From Ancylobacter polymorphus (GTDB lineage Bacteria > Pseudomonadota > Alphaproteobacteria > Rhizobiales > Xanthobacteraceae), in assembly GCF_022836935.1 (NCBI RefSeq), contig NZ_CP083239.1:2618001-2682000 (forward strand): 64,000 nt of DNA. The letters run 5' to 3'. Made by a program: the position numbers and the translations under genes. This document shows positions 40,141-50,919 of this stretch, piece after piece. Below the pieces are notes generated by a model that worked only from the letters and a program-made list of their open reading frames with translations, searched no databases and was not told the DNA's origin. Every line of letters starts with the position of its first letter. Within the stretch, counting starts at the first letter, position 1.

Positions 40141-41348
40141 ACCCGCTTCTTGAAGGGCGCCCGGGCCTGGCCCGCGTGCTCGCCGCGCTCGATGGGGACG
40201 GCGAAGAGGCGCGCATCGTCGGCGGCGCGGTGCGCGACTGGCTGATCGGGCGCGGGCTCCGCTCGGATATCGACATCGCCACCACCGCTCTGCCGGACGA
40301 GATCACGCGCCGCGCCCACGCCGCCGGGCTGAAGCCGGTGCCGACCGGCATCGAGCACGGTACGATCACGGTCATCGCCGAGGGCGAGCCCTATGAAGTG
40401 ACCACGCTGCGCGAGGATGTGGAGACCGACGGGCGGCGGGCGCGCGTCGTCTTCGGCCGCAGCTGGGAGCATGACGCGCAGCGGCGCGACTTCAGCATGA
40501 ACGCGCTTTACCTCACCCGCACCGGCGCGGTGGTCGATCTCGTCGGCGGCGTGGAAGATGCCAGGGCCGGGCGCGTGCGCTTCATCGGCGATGCCGATAC
40601 CCGCATCCGCGAGGATTACTTACGCATCCTTCGGCTGTTCCGCTTCCACGCCTCGTTCGGCCGGGGACCGCTCGATGCGGACGCGCTGGCGGCGGCGGCG
40701 CGCCACCGCGCCGGGCTGGGCCAGCTTTCGCGCGAGCGGGTGCGGGCGGAGCTGATGAAGCTGCTTGTCGCCCCCCGCGCCGCCGAGACGCTGGCGCAGA
40801 TGCAGGCGGCCGGGCTGCTGGCGCCGGTGCTGGGGCGGGAGGGCGCCGTCGCCACCTTCGCCCGCCTCGCCGAGGTGGAGGCGGCGCTGGGGCTGCCGCC
40901 CGACGCCGTGCGGCGGCTGGGCGCGCTTGGCGTGCGCGAGCCCGCGGACGCGGAGGCGCTGCGCGAGGGGCTGCGGCTGTCCAACACCGAAGCCGCGCGG
41001 CTTACCGCGCTGGCCGGCCCGGCACCGACGCCAGGCATGTGCGAGAAGGGGCAGAAGGCGTTTTTGTACCGCATGGGCCGGCAGGCGTTTCAGGACCGGG
41101 CGCTGATTGCCTTCGCCCGCGCCGGGGCGCCGCTTGACGATGAAGGCTGGCGCGCCCTGGCCGCCATCGCCGCCGACTGGCCGCTACCCGTGTTTCCGCT
41201 CAAGGCGGCGGATTTCCTCACGCGCGGCATGGCCCCCGGCCCGGCGCTCGGCGCGGCGCTGAGGCGGGCGGAGGAGGCGTGGGTCGAGGCCGGCTTCCCC
41301 TCCGGCGAGGCGGCTCTGGCGGAGATCGTCACGGGGGCGGTGGGCTGA
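40137..41348 (+). CDS. cca: CCA-adding tRNA nucleotidyltransferase / poly(A) polymerase family
   Basis: 403 residues from the ATG at 40137. The class II nucleotidyltransferase head contains 'ARIVGGAVRDWLIGRGLRSDIDIATTA', whose G-G-x-V-R-D and D-x-D motifs bind the metal ions. Also present are 'EVTTLREDVETDGRRARVVFG', 'RRDFSMNALYLT' and 'IREDYLRILRLFRFHASFG', the ERxxxE-like neck. It adds or repairs the 3' CCA of tRNA using CTP and ATP; the sequence alone does not exclude poly(A) polymerase activity. Last gene of the operon, followed by a 636-base repeat-filled gap. Confidence 0.93.
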   Translation: MNPLLEGRPGLARVLAALDGDGEEARIVGGAVRDWLIGRGLRSDIDIATTALPDEITRRAHAAGLKPVPTGIEHGTITVIAEGEPYEVTTLREDVETDGRRARVVFGRSWEHDAQRRDFSMNALYLTRTGAVVDLVGGVEDARAGRVRFIGDADTRIREDYLRILRLFRFHASFGRGPLDADALAAAARHRAGLGQLSRERVRAELMKLLVAPRAAETLAQMQAAGLLAPVLGREGAVATFARLAEVEAALGLPPDAVRRLGALGVREPADAEALREGLRLSNTEAARLTALAGPAPTPGMCEKGQKAFLYRMGRQAFQDRALIAFARAGAPLDDEGWRALAAIAADWPLPVFPLKAADFLTRGMAPGPALGAALRRAEEAWVEAGFPSGEAALAEIVTGAVG

Positions 41349-41416
41349 ACGCCAGCGCCCCCTGCCGGGGTGTGGCGGGGGCGTGCCAGGGTTCAGCGCG
41401 GGCATGCCCCTCTTTT

Positions 41417-41915
41417 CCCTCATGCCCGGGCTTGACCCGGGCACCCAGAGACGGCGCCAGTCGGGGCTGCTGTGAGTGGCGGAGCGGCGGGAAGGCTTGA
41501 CCCGGGCACCTAGAGACGGCCCCAGTCGGGGTTGAGGGGTGAGTGCGCGAGCGGCGGGAAGGCTGGGTCCCCGGGTCAAGCCCGGGGATGAGGGCGTGCG
41601 GCAGGGGCGGGTCGCGCTCCGCCTTCTCCGGAGCCGCCCATACTCCTCATGCCCGGGCTTGACCCGGGCACCCAGAGACATTCCGGCCGGGGCTGAGATG
41701 GGAGTGGTGAGCGGCGGGAAGGCTGGGTCCCCGGGTCAAGCCCGGGGATGAGGGCGTGCGGGCGGGGCGGGTCGCGCTCCGCCTTCTCCGGGCCGCCCAT
41801 ACTCCTCATGCCCGGGCCTGACCCGGGCACCCAGATACGGTTCTCCCGGGGCTGAGACGTGAGTGCGGGAGGGGCGGCAAGGCTGGGTCCCCGGGTCACC
41901 CCCGGGGATGAGGGA
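41417..41915. repeat. Inverted-half repeat array, reverse orientation (family C)
   Basis: This 500-base stretch has no gene. It holds three units, each starting at CCTCATGCCCGGG (41418, 41645, 41804) and closing with a CTGGGTCCCCGGG...CCCGGGGATGAGG half. Between halves is a variable core with 'GGCGGGAAGGCTGGG'. The first unit contains a partial internal duplication. Each half folds into a hairpin with a 5-base loop. Orientation is opposite to the arrays near 50.5 kb. Between units is a separate conserved spacer ('GGTCGCGCTCCGCCTTCTCCGG'). Confidence 0.85.
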
Positions 41916-41926
41916 CGGCACAAATG

Positions 41927-41951
41927 CAAAAGGGCCCCTTGCGGGGCCCTT
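41927..41951 (-). terminator. Intrinsic terminator of the petABC operon
   Basis: On the minus strand AAGGGCCCC-GCAA-GGGGCCCTTTT: a 9-bp GC-rich stem with a T tract, about 35 bases beyond the petC stop codon. Confidence 0.88.
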
Positions 41952-41984
41952 CGCGTGTCGGTGTCTGGCGGGAGGGGGGGCGCC

Positions 41985-42836
41985 TTAGTGCGCGACGTCC
42001 TTCCACACCTTCTTCTTGGTGAAGTAGAGCAGGCCGGCGAAGATGATGAGGAAGATCATCACCTGGAAGCCGATACGCTTGCGCGCTTCGAGGTGCGGTT
42101 CCGCCATCCACATCATGAAGGCGGTGACGTCGCGCGAATACTGGTCGAGCGTCTCCGGCGAGCCGTCGGAATAGGTCACCTGCCCGTCGGAGATGGGCTG
42201 CGGCATCTTGATGGCGTGGCCGGGGAAGTACTTGTTGTAATGCGCGCCTTCCGGCAGGGCGAAGCCCTCCGGCGGCTCCTCATAGCCCACCAGCAGGGCG
42301 TGGATGTAGTCCGGGCCCTGCTCCTGATACTGGGTGAAGATGTCGATCAGGAAGCCGGGGAAGCCGACCTCATAGGTGCGCGCCTTGGCGAGCGTCGAGA
42401 AGTCCGGCGGGTAGGCGCCGCCATTGGAGGCGCGGGCCGCCTGCTCGTTCGGGAAGGGCGAGGGCCAGCGGTCGGACAGCCGGCCGGGGCGGTCGAACAT
42501 GTCGCCCGCATCGTTCGGCCCGTCCTGCACCTGGTAGCTCTCCGCCACCGCCTTGGCCTGCGCCTCGCTGAAGGAGGGACCGCCGGGCTGGGCGAGGTTG
42601 CGGAACGAGAACAGGTGCGCCGCGTGGCAGGAGGCGCAGACTTCCTTGAACACCTGGAAGCCGCGCTGCAGCTGCGCCTGATCGAACGTGCCGAACGGAC
42701 CGGCGAAGCTCCACTCCTCGCGGGGGGGCTTGGGCGCGCCCTCGGCGGCAAGCGCCGGGGCGGCCAGGCCGAACGCCAGCGCGGCGACGGCGAGCGGACG
42801 GAGAAGAGTGGAACGGAAGGACATGGTGGTGCTCAT
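41985..42836 (-). CDS. petC: Ubiquinol-cytochrome c reductase, cytochrome c1
   Basis: 283 residues; an alternative ATG at residue 5. Signal peptide 1 to about 31 ('VAALAFGLAAPALA'). The haem-binding CASCH motif is at residues 67-71, with a likely axial Met in 'GHAIKMPQPI'. One C-terminal membrane anchor spans about 256-275 ('FQVMIFLIIFAGLLYF'). It takes electrons from the Rieske protein and passes them to soluble or membrane cytochrome c. It is a separate gene, not fused to petB as in Bradyrhizobium. Third gene of petABC. Confidence 0.97.
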   Translation of the reverse strand: MSTTMSFRSTLLRPLAVAALAFGLAAPALAAEGAPKPPREEWSFAGPFGTFDQAQLQRGFQVFKEVCASCHAAHLFSFRNLAQPGGPSFSEAQAKAVAESYQVQDGPNDAGDMFDRPGRLSDRWPSPFPNEQAARASNGGAYPPDFSTLAKARTYEVGFPGFLIDIFTQYQEQGPDYIHALLVGYEEPPEGFALPEGAHYNKYFPGHAIKMPQPISDGQVTYSDGSPETLDQYSRDVTAFMMWMAEPHLEARKRIGFQVMIFLIIFAGLLYFTKKKVWKDVAH

Positions 42837-42846
42837 GATGATCCGC

Positions 42847-44121
42847 TCAACCCTTGGTCTGTGGCGCCGAGACGCCCGCCGAGGCCGGTGCCGCGCCCTT
42901 GTTCTTGCCCAGCACGGCCTCGGTGATGGAGGCCGGCACCGCCTTCGGCTTCTCGAACAGGCCGAGCAGCGGAAGGATGATGAGGAAATGGGCGAAGTAG
43001 TAGATGGTCAGGATGCGGCCGGCGATGACATAGCCGCCTTCCGCCGGCTTGGAACCGAGCCAGCCGAGACCGATGCACACCGCGATCCAGATCCAGAAGA
43101 ACTGCTTGAACAGCGGACGGTACACGCCCGAGCGCACCTTCGACGTGTCGAGCCACGGCACGAAGAACAGCACGATGATCGCGCCGAACATGGTGAGCAC
43201 GCCGCCGAGCTTGTCCGGCACCGCGCGCAGCATGGCGTAGAACGGCAGGTAGTACCATTCGGGCACGATGTGCGCGGGCGTCACCAGCGGGTTGGCCGGG
43301 ATGTAGTTGTCGGCATGGCCGAGATAGTTCGGGATGTAGAACAGGAACCAGGCGAAGAAGATGAGGAAGCACACCATGCCGAACGCGTCCTTGATGGTCG
43401 CGTAAGGGGTGAAGGGCACGGTGTCCTTGGCGCTCTTCGGCTCGACGCCGGTCGGGTTGTTCTGGCCGACCACATGCAGCGCCCAGACGTGCAGGACGAC
43501 GACGCCCGCGATCATGAAGGGCAGCAGATAGTGCAGCGAGAAGAAGCGGTTGAGCGTCGCGTTATCGACCGAGAAGCCGCCCCACAGCCATTCCACGATG
43601 GTCGGGCCGACGACCGGGAAGGCGGAGAACAGGTTGGTGATGACGGTGGCGCCCCAGAAGCTCATCTGGCCCCACGGCAGCACATAGCCCATGAAGGCGG
43701 TGGCCATCATCAGCAGATAGATGATGCAGCCGAGGATCCACAGCACCTCGCGCGGGGCCTTGTAGGACCCGTAATAGAGGCCGCGGAACATGTGGATGTA
43801 CACCGCGATGAAGAACATCGAGGCGCCGTTCGAGTGGATGTAGCGGATCAGCCAGCCATAGCTGACATCGCGCATGATGTGCTCGACGGAATCGAACGCC
43901 AGCGTGATGTGCGGCGTGTAGTGCATCACCAGCACCACGCCCGACAGAATCTGGCAGACCAGCATCAGCGACAGGATGCCGCCGAAGGTCCACCAGTAGT
44001 TCAGGTTGCGCGGCGTCGGATAGGCGACGAAGGAGGAATGGATCAGGCCGACCAGGGGCAGCCGGCTCTCGAACCACTTGAGCGCCGGGTGCTTCGGCTC
44101 GAACGTGGAATGTCCGCTCAT
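42847..44121 (-). CDS. petB: Ubiquinol-cytochrome c reductase, cytochrome b
   Basis: 424 residues with eight membrane helices. The PEWY motif of the Qo site is present ('[18 protein letters not shown]'). The bis-His haem ligands lie in helices II and IV ('[27 protein letters not shown]', 'HVWALHVVG'), and '[12 protein letters not shown]' is typical. It is the quinone-binding membrane core of complex III. It starts 24 bases after petA and ends 10 bases before petC. Confidence 0.97.
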   Translation of the reverse strand: MSGHSTFEPKHPALKWFESRLPLVGLIHSSFVAYPTPRNLNYWWTFGGILSLMLVCQILSGVVLVMHYTPHITLAFDSVEHIMRDVSYGWLIRYIHSNGASMFFIAVYIHMFRGLYYGSYKAPREVLWILGCIIYLLMMATAFMGYVLPWGQMSFWGATVITNLFSAFPVVGPTIVEWLWGGFSVDNATLNRFFSLHYLLPFMIAGVVVLHVWALHVVGQNNPTGVEPKSAKDTVPFTPYATIKDAFGMVCFLIFFAWFLFYIPNYLGHADNYIPANPLVTPAHIVPEWYYLPFYAMLRAVPDKLGGVLTMFGAIIVLFFVPWLDTSKVRSGVYRPLFKQFFWIWIAVCIGLGWLGSKPAEGGYVIAGRILTIYYFAHFLIILPLLGLFEKPKAVPASITEAVLGKNKGAAPASAGVSAPQTKG

Positions 44122-44145
44122 CTTTGAATATCCCTGAACGCCGGC

Positions 44146-44706
44146 TCAGCCGATGGAGATCTTCGTGTCGGACACGAACTTGTAGGGCGGGACTTCGAGA
44201 TTGGTCGGCGCCGGCCCGCGACGGACCCGGCCGGCCGTGTCGTATTCCGACCCGTGGCAGGGGCAGAACCAGCCGTCATATTCGCCGGAATGGCCGATCG
44301 GCACGCAGCCGAGATGGGTGCAGATGCCGATGACGACCAGCCACTTCTCGTGGCCCTCGCCGGCGCGGTTCTCGTCGGTCGCCGGGGCGTCCGCCGCGAG
44401 ATTGGCATTGCGGGCGATCGGATCGAGCAGCGCGGTGAGCTGCACGCCCTTGGCCTCGGCAATGTCCTTCTCCGTGCGGTTCCACACGAAGACCGGCTTG
44501 CCGCGCCACTTCACCGTGACCATCTGGCCTTCGGCGACCTGCGACAGGTCCACCTCGGTGGAGGACAGCGCGAGGACCGAAGCGTCGGGCTGAAGCTGGG
44601 AGATGAAGGGCCACACGAGTGCGGCGGCGCCGACCGCGCCCATGGCGCCGGTGGCGATGTAGAGAAAGTCGCGGCGCGTGGTACCCGCCGTCTCAGTTGC
44701 TGCCAC
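44146..44706 (-). CDS. petA: Ubiquinol-cytochrome c reductase, Rieske iron-sulfur subunit
   Basis: 186 residues from the GTG at 44704-44706, chosen because AAAGGAAA lies just upstream; a farther ATG at 44736 would include that signal in the coding region. N-terminal '[27 protein letters not shown]' is a twin-arginine-type signal anchor. Rieske cluster motifs CTHLGC (129-134) and CPCHGS (148-153) give the 2Fe-2S His/Cys ligands and the disulfide. First gene of petABC; the 359 bases upstream hold its promoter. Confidence 0.96.
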   Translation of the reverse strand: MAATETAGTTRRDFLYIATGAMGAVGAAALVWPFISQLQPDASVLALSSTEVDLSQVAEGQMVTVKWRGKPVFVWNRTEKDIAEAKGVQLTALLDPIARNANLAADAPATDENRAGEGHEKWLVVIGICTHLGCVPIGHSGEYDGWFCPCHGSEYDTAGRVRRGPAPTNLEVPPYKFVSDTKISIG

Positions 44707-45065
44707 GATGGTTTCCTTTCCCCTCGAACCCGTCACCGCTGCCTTGGCCCGCCGTCCGTCGCGGCGCCCAGCGCTCGCACGAAACAGGCAGGCGTCCGCG
44801 TGGCACGCGGTCGACCCTACCTTCGATTGCCTCTAATTGCATCCGGGCCGTCCCTTGTCCAGATGAACCCAGTGCGGCAACCCGTCCTGCCCCCAGCGCG
44901 CGAGGGGTCTTCGCGCCCGGCGGGGCGGGCCGGCCGGTCGCATCGGGCGCCGCACGCCGCGCGGCGGGCGCAGATTCCGGCGCCACCAGCCTTGCCGCCG
45001 GGCCGGTGGCTGGCCTAGGCAACGCACTCCTGCCGCGTCGCGGCCGGGCGAGGGAGGGGTTTCTC
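44707..45065. other. Gene-free divergent promoter region between petA and trmL
   Basis: About 360 bases with no convincing gene. A minus-strand open frame here is low-complexity and lacks family features. On the minus strand TGGACA and AATTAG with a 17-base spacer look like a weak housekeeping promoter for petABC, at about 44840-44870. No clear dyad or riboswitch was seen. Confidence 0.4.
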
Positions 45066-45539
45066 ATGACGCTGGCGCTGGCGCTCTATCAGCCGGATAT
45101 CGCGCCGAATGCCGGCACGCTGGCGCGCATGAGCGCCTGTTTCGGCCTGTCGCTGCACATTATCGAGCCGGCGGGCTTTCCTGTCGGTGATGCCGGCTTC
45201 CGCCGGGCGGGGATGGACTATCTCGACCGCGCCGCCATCACCCGCCATGCGAGCTTCGCGGCGTTCGAGGTCTGGCGGGCCGGGGAGGGGCGGCGCCTCG
45301 TTCTGTGCACCACGCGCGGCGCGGTGACCTACACCGCCTTCACCTTCGCGCCCGACGACGTGCTGCTGCTCGGTCGCGAAAGCGCCGGCGTGCCGGAGGA
45401 GGTGCATCAGGCGGCCGATGCGCGAATCGTCATCCCGCTGGTGGCGGGCGCCCGCTCGCTCAATGTCGCGCTGGCGGGGGCGATGATTCTCGGCGAGGCG
45501 CTGCGGCAGACGGGGGGATTGGGGGCGGTGCGGAGCTGA
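45066..45539 (+). CDS. trmL: tRNA (cytidine(34)-2'-O)-methyltransferase TrmL
   Basis: 157 residues from the ATG at 45066; GGGAGGGG is upstream. This minimal SPOUT methyltransferase shows 'LALYQPDIAPNAGTLARMSACFG', 'FRRAGMDYLD', 'VLLLGRESAGVPEEVHQAAD' and 'IPLVAGARSLNVALAGAMILGEALRQ', the trefoil knot that binds SAM. It methylates the wobble ribose of tRNA-Leu isoacceptors. Confidence 0.95.
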   Translation: MTLALALYQPDIAPNAGTLARMSACFGLSLHIIEPAGFPVGDAGFRRAGMDYLDRAAITRHASFAAFEVWRAGEGRRLVLCTTRGAVTYTAFTFAPDDVLLLGRESAGVPEEVHQAADARIVIPLVAGARSLNVALAGAMILGEALRQTGGLGAVRS

Positions 45540-45548
45540 TGTTGCGCG

Positions 45549-45569
45549 ACGTATCATGTTGAGATACGT
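45549..45569. promoter_or_regulatory. Inverted repeat before higBA
   Basis: ACGTATC-N7-GATACGT, a perfect 7-bp dyad 29 bases ahead of the toxin start. HigA-type antitoxins repress their own operon by binding such dyads, so this is the likely autoregulatory operator. Confidence 0.65.
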
Positions 45570-45598
45570 TTGCTGCGTCGTCCACGCCGCACGCCACG

Positions 45599-45880
45599 AT
45601 GATCGTCAGTTTCAGGGACAAGAGAACGGAGGCGGTGTGGAGTGGCCGTGTCGGCAAGGGTTTTCCTGCCGATCTGGTGCGGGTGGCGCAGCGCCGGCTC
45701 GCCATGCTCAACGCCGCGGTGACGCTGGAGTCGCTGCGCGTGCCGCCGGCCAACCGGTTGGAAGCGCTGAAGGGCGACCGTGCCGGCCAGCATTCCATCC
45801 GCATCAACGACCAGTTTCGCATCTGCTTTCTCTGGCGCGAGGGCAATGCGGCCGAGGTCGAGATCACCGACTATCACTGA
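45599..45880 (+). CDS. higB: HigB-type toxin (RelE/ParE superfamily)
   Basis: 93 residues. The full HigB pattern is seen: 'MIVSFRDKRTEAVWSG', 'RVAQRRLAMLNAAVTLESLRVPPANRLEALKGDRAGQHSIRINDQFRICF' and a C-terminal 'AAEVEITDYH'. The late Arg, Asp and His residues match those needed for ribosome-dependent mRNA cleavage. It precedes its antitoxin by 10 bases, the toxin-first order normal for higBA. Confidence 0.92.
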   Translation: MIVSFRDKRTEAVWSGRVGKGFPADLVRVAQRRLAMLNAAVTLESLRVPPANRLEALKGDRAGQHSIRINDQFRICFLWREGNAAEVEITDYH

Positions 45881-45890
45881 GGAGCGCGCG

Positions 45891-46184
45891 ATGATCGGCC
45901 CAACTCCGCCCATCCATCCCGGCGAAATCCTGCGCGAGGAGTTTTTGCTGCCGCTTGGGCTCAGGCCCTATGGCCTCGCCAAGGCGCTGCACGTGCCGCG
46001 TACCCGCATCGAGCGGCTGGCGCGCGAGGACGTGCCGGTCACGGCTGACACGGCGCTGCGGCTGGGCCGCTATTTCGGCACCGGCCCGGAATTCTGGATG
46101 AATCTCCAGACCGCGTTCGATCTCGCCAAGACGCAGGCGGAACGGCCGGAGCTCGCGAACATAACCCCGCGCGAGGCTGCCTGA
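45891..46184 (+). CDS. higA: HigA-type antitoxin (XRE-family HTH)
   Basis: 97 residues from the ATG at 45891, with GAGGAG upstream. 'PPIHPGEILREEFLLPLGL' is the HigA opening. The HTH is 'RPYGLAKALHVPRTRIERLAREDVPVTADTALRLGRYFGTGPEFWMNLQTAFDLAKTQ'. It neutralises HigB and represses the operon. Pairing and spacing are canonical. Confidence 0.92.
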   Translation: MIGPTPPIHPGEILREEFLLPLGLRPYGLAKALHVPRTRIERLAREDVPVTADTALRLGRYFGTGPEFWMNLQTAFDLAKTQAERPELANITPREAA

Positions 46185-46280
46185 GCCTTCGTCCTCGGTA
46201 TACGGCCCATAGCCCCTCCGCCCCGCGCGGTGCTAGCTGTGGGCCAGCACATGGTGAACGCCTGACAGGAGCCCGGCGAC

Positions 46281-46784
46281 GTGAGCGTTGCGTTTGCGAA
46301 GGAAGAGAGCGCCGAGGCGGCGTCGGAGACCATTCTGCCGCCGCGGCCGATTTCGGGGCGAATCAATCTGGTGACGCAGGCGGGGCTCGCGAGGCTGCAG
46401 GCGGAACTCGCCGCCGCGCAGCAGGCGCTGGCGGCCGCGAACGCGTTGGACGATGTCAATGAGCGGCGCCGGCAGGCGGCGATTCCGCTGCGCGATGTCA
46501 GCTACTATGCCCAGCGCGTGGAGACGGCCCAGCTTTCCCCGCCTCCCGCCTCGCACGAGGTCGTCGCCTTCGGCCACACGGTGAGTTTCGAGCGGGAAGA
46601 TGGCCGGGTGCAGACCTACCGCATTGTCGGCGAGGATGAGGCCGACCCGTCGCGGGCGACGATCTCGCATGGCTCCCCCGTCGCGCTCGCCCTGATGGGG
46701 AAGTCCGTCGGCGACGTGGTCGAGTTGGGGGGGCGCAGCCTCGAAATCCTCTCCATCGCCTGGGTCGACGAGGCCGGCGGCTAG
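46281..46784 (+). CDS. GreA/GreB-family elongation-factor-like protein
   Basis: 167 residues starting at a GTG with AGGAG upstream. An N-terminal coiled-coil region (about 35-80, 'LVTQAGLARLQAELAAAQQALAAANALDDVNERRRQAAI') resembles the Gre finger, though shorter than in GreA. The C-terminal domain (about 90-165) has 'VAFGHTVSFEREDGRVQTYRIVGEDEADPSRATISHGSPVALALMGKSVGDVV', as in Gre and Rnk. The acidic finger-tip pair of true GreA/B is less clear, so it may be a secondary-channel regulator rather than a cleavage factor. Confidence 0.82.
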   Translation: MSVAFAKEESAEAASETILPPRPISGRINLVTQAGLARLQAELAAAQQALAAANALDDVNERRRQAAIPLRDVSYYAQRVETAQLSPPPASHEVVAFGHTVSFEREDGRVQTYRIVGEDEADPSRATISHGSPVALALMGKSVGDVVELGGRSLEILSIAWVDEAGG

Positions 46785-46791
46785 AACGCCC

Positions 46792-48654
<1,863 letters not shown>

Positions 48655-48804
48655 GGGCCGCCTTCTGCGCTCGCGATGCGGCACCTTTGTGTCCCCCGGC
48701 GGGGGACGGTTTCCCCTGGGGGCCGGCGGTATCATAAGAATGTAATGGTTCCGGCGCAGCCTCCCGCGCCTTGCCGATTGCGCCTTGACCGACGGAGACC
48801 CCGC

Positions 48805-49500
48805 ATGCGCCCGCGCCACGCCGAGAATCACTATGTCGACCGTGCCGGCTGGCTGCGTGCCGCCGTGCTGGGGGCCAATGACGGCATCCTCTCCACCGCC
48901 AGCCTCATCGTCGGTGTCGCCGCCGCCAATGCTGAGCGCGACGCCGTGCTGCTCGCCGGCATTGCCGGGCTGGTGGCGGGCGCCATGTCGATGGCGGCGG
49001 GCGAATATGTCTCCGTCTCCTCGCAATCCGACACCGAGCGTGCCGACCTCGCGCGCGAGACCGCCGAGCTCGCCGCCGACCCCGCCGGCGAGGAGGAGGA
49101 ACTGGCGCAGATCTATGTCGGGCGCGGGCTCGATCCGGCGCTCGCCCGCCAGGTGGCGCGGCAATTGATGGCCAAGGACGCGCTGGAGGCGCATGCGCGC
49201 GACGAACTCGGCATGAACGAGATCACCGCCGCCCGCCCGGTGCAGGCGGCGCTGGCCTCCGCCGCCAGCTTTGCCGCCGGCGCGGCGCTGCCGCTGGCGA
49301 CCGCGCTGCTGATGCCGCTCTCCGGCCTGCCGCTGACGGTGTCGGGCGCCGCGCTGGCCTTCCTCGCTTTGCTCGGCGTCGCCGGGGCGAAGGCGGGCGG
49401 GGCCGATCCCGTGAAGGCGGCGCTGCGCGTCACCTTCTGGGGCGCGCTGGCCATGGCCGCCACCGCCGCCATCGGCGCGGTCTCCGGCACGATGGTGTAG
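48805..49500 (+). CDS. VIT1/CCC1-family transporter
   Basis: 231 residues from the ATG at 48805. '[28 protein letters not shown]' is the first helix signature, and '[25 protein letters not shown]' the second, as in Fe2+/Mn2+ vacuolar-type transporters. An amphipathic insert with acidic residues (about 80-130) is the metal-binding region. Five membrane helices in total. Likely role is iron or manganese export/detoxification. Confidence 0.9.
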   Translation: MRPRHAENHYVDRAGWLRAAVLGANDGILSTASLIVGVAAANAERDAVLLAGIAGLVAGAMSMAAGEYVSVSSQSDTERADLARETAELAADPAGEEEELAQIYVGRGLDPALARQVARQLMAKDALEAHARDELGMNEITAARPVQAALASAASFAAGAALPLATALLMPLSGLPLTVSGAALAFLALLGVAGAKAGGADPVKAALRVTFWGALAMAATAAIGAVSGTMV

Positions 49501-49568
49501 CCCGCCCTTCCGGCGCGCGGCGGGAGAGGCTAGAAGCGGGCCTGCGTCCATCCGCAGGAAGAGCCGTC

Positions 49569-50462
49569 ATGAGTGCCGAGACCGCCGCCGACATCGAGGC
49601 CCGCAAGGCCGCCGCCCGCGCCTGGTTCGAGGAATTGCGCGACCGCATCTGCGCCGCCTTCGAGGCGCTGGAGATTGAGGCGCCGGAAGCGCTCTATCCC
49701 GGCGCCCCGGGCCGCTTCGAGCGCACGCCATGGCAGCGGACCGACCATTCCGGCGCGCCGGGCGGTGGCGGCGTGATGTCGCTGATGCGCGGGCGGCTGT
49801 TCGAGAAGGTGGGCGTGCACTGTTCCACCGTGCATGGCGAATTCGCGCCCGAATTCCGCAAGCAGATCCCCGGCGCGGAGGAAGACCCGCGCTTCCACGC
49901 GACCGGCATCTCGCTCATCGCCCATATGGCGAACCCGCATGTGCCGGCCGTGCACATGAACACGCGCTTCGTCGTCACCACCAAGGCTTGGTTCGGCGGT
50001 GGGGCGGACCTGACCCCGGTGCTCGACGCCCGCCGCACCCAGGAAGACCCGGATTCGGTGGCTTTCCACGCCGCGATGCGCGGCGCCTGCGAGGGGCGCC
50101 CGCACATCGACTATGCCCGCTATAAAGAGTGGTGCGACGAGTATTTCTATCTGCCGCACCGCAAGGAAATGCGCGGCATTGGCGGCATTTTCTACGACTG
50201 GCTGGACTCGGGCGACCGGGACGCGGATTTCCACTTCACCAAGGCGGTGGGCCTCGCCTTTCTCGATGTCTATCCGCGCCTCGTGCGCGCGAACATGATG
50301 ACACCGTGGAACGAGGCCGCGCGCGAGGAACAGCTGATCCGCCGCGGGCGCTATGTCGAGTTCAACCTGCTCTATGACCGCGGCACGCTGTTCGGGCTGA
50401 AGACCGGCGGCAATGTGGATTCGATCCTCTCCTCCATGCCGCCGGTGGTGAAGTGGCCGTGA
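49569..50462 (+). CDS. hemF: Oxygen-dependent coproporphyrinogen III oxidase
   Basis: 297 residues, usual length. Hallmarks: '[28 protein letters not shown]', '[27 protein letters not shown]', '[28 protein letters not shown]', '[35 protein letters not shown]'. It decarboxylates coproporphyrinogen III to protoporphyrinogen IX with O2 in aerobic haem synthesis. Monocistronic, followed by the 143-bp-period repeat array. Confidence 0.97.
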   Translation: MSAETAADIEARKAAARAWFEELRDRICAAFEALEIEAPEALYPGAPGRFERTPWQRTDHSGAPGGGGVMSLMRGRLFEKVGVHCSTVHGEFAPEFRKQIPGAEEDPRFHATGISLIAHMANPHVPAVHMNTRFVVTTKAWFGGGADLTPVLDARRTQEDPDSVAFHAAMRGACEGRPHIDYARYKEWCDEYFYLPHRKEMRGIGGIFYDWLDSGDRDADFHFTKAVGLAFLDVYPRLVRANMMTPWNEAAREEQLIRRGRYVEFNLLYDRGTLFGLKTGGNVDSILSSMPPVVKWP

Positions 50463-50490
50463 CGGCGCGAGCGCTGAATCCGATTCTGTC

Positions 50491-50919
50491 CCCTCATCCC
50501 CGGGCGTGACCCGGGGACCCAGCCTTCCCGCATCCGCATGGCGTGTTCGAGGGCTTGCCACGCGGAGGCGTCTCTGGGTGCCCGGGTCAAGCCCGGGCAT
50601 GAGGGAAGGGTAGCATGGCCTCATTCCCACACGCCCTCATCCCCGGGCGTGACCCGGGGACCCAGCCTTCCCGTATCCGTATCGCTTAAGCGAGGGCTTG
50701 GCACGCGGAGGCGTCTCTGGGTGCCCGGGTCAAGCCCGGGCATGAGGGAAGGGGAGTTTGGCCTCATTCCCTCACGCCCTCATCCCCGGGCTTGACCCGG
50801 GGACCCAGCCTTCCCGCATCCGCATGGAGTGGTCGAGAGCCTGGCAAGCGGAGCCGTCTCTGGGTGCCCGGGTCACGCCCGGGCATGAGGGAAGGGGAGT
50901 TTGGCCTCATCCCCACACG
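50491..50919. repeat. Three intact 143-bp repeat units, forward orientation (family C)
   Basis: Units begin with CCCTCATCCCCGGGC at 50491, 50634 and 50777, exactly 143 bases apart. A fourth left half begins at 50920. Each has a CCCCGGG/CCCGGGG hairpin half, a core ('CCAGCCTTCCCGCATCCG...GGCGTCTCTGGG') and a GCCCGGG/CCCGGGC hairpin half, then a linker ('GGCCTCATTCC'). The regular spacing implies recent tandem duplication. Confidence 0.92.

Noticed and set aside
44693-45067. Minus-strand open frame between petA and trmL
   Set aside because: Arg/Pro/Ala-rich, overlaps the petA start and has no recognisable domain.
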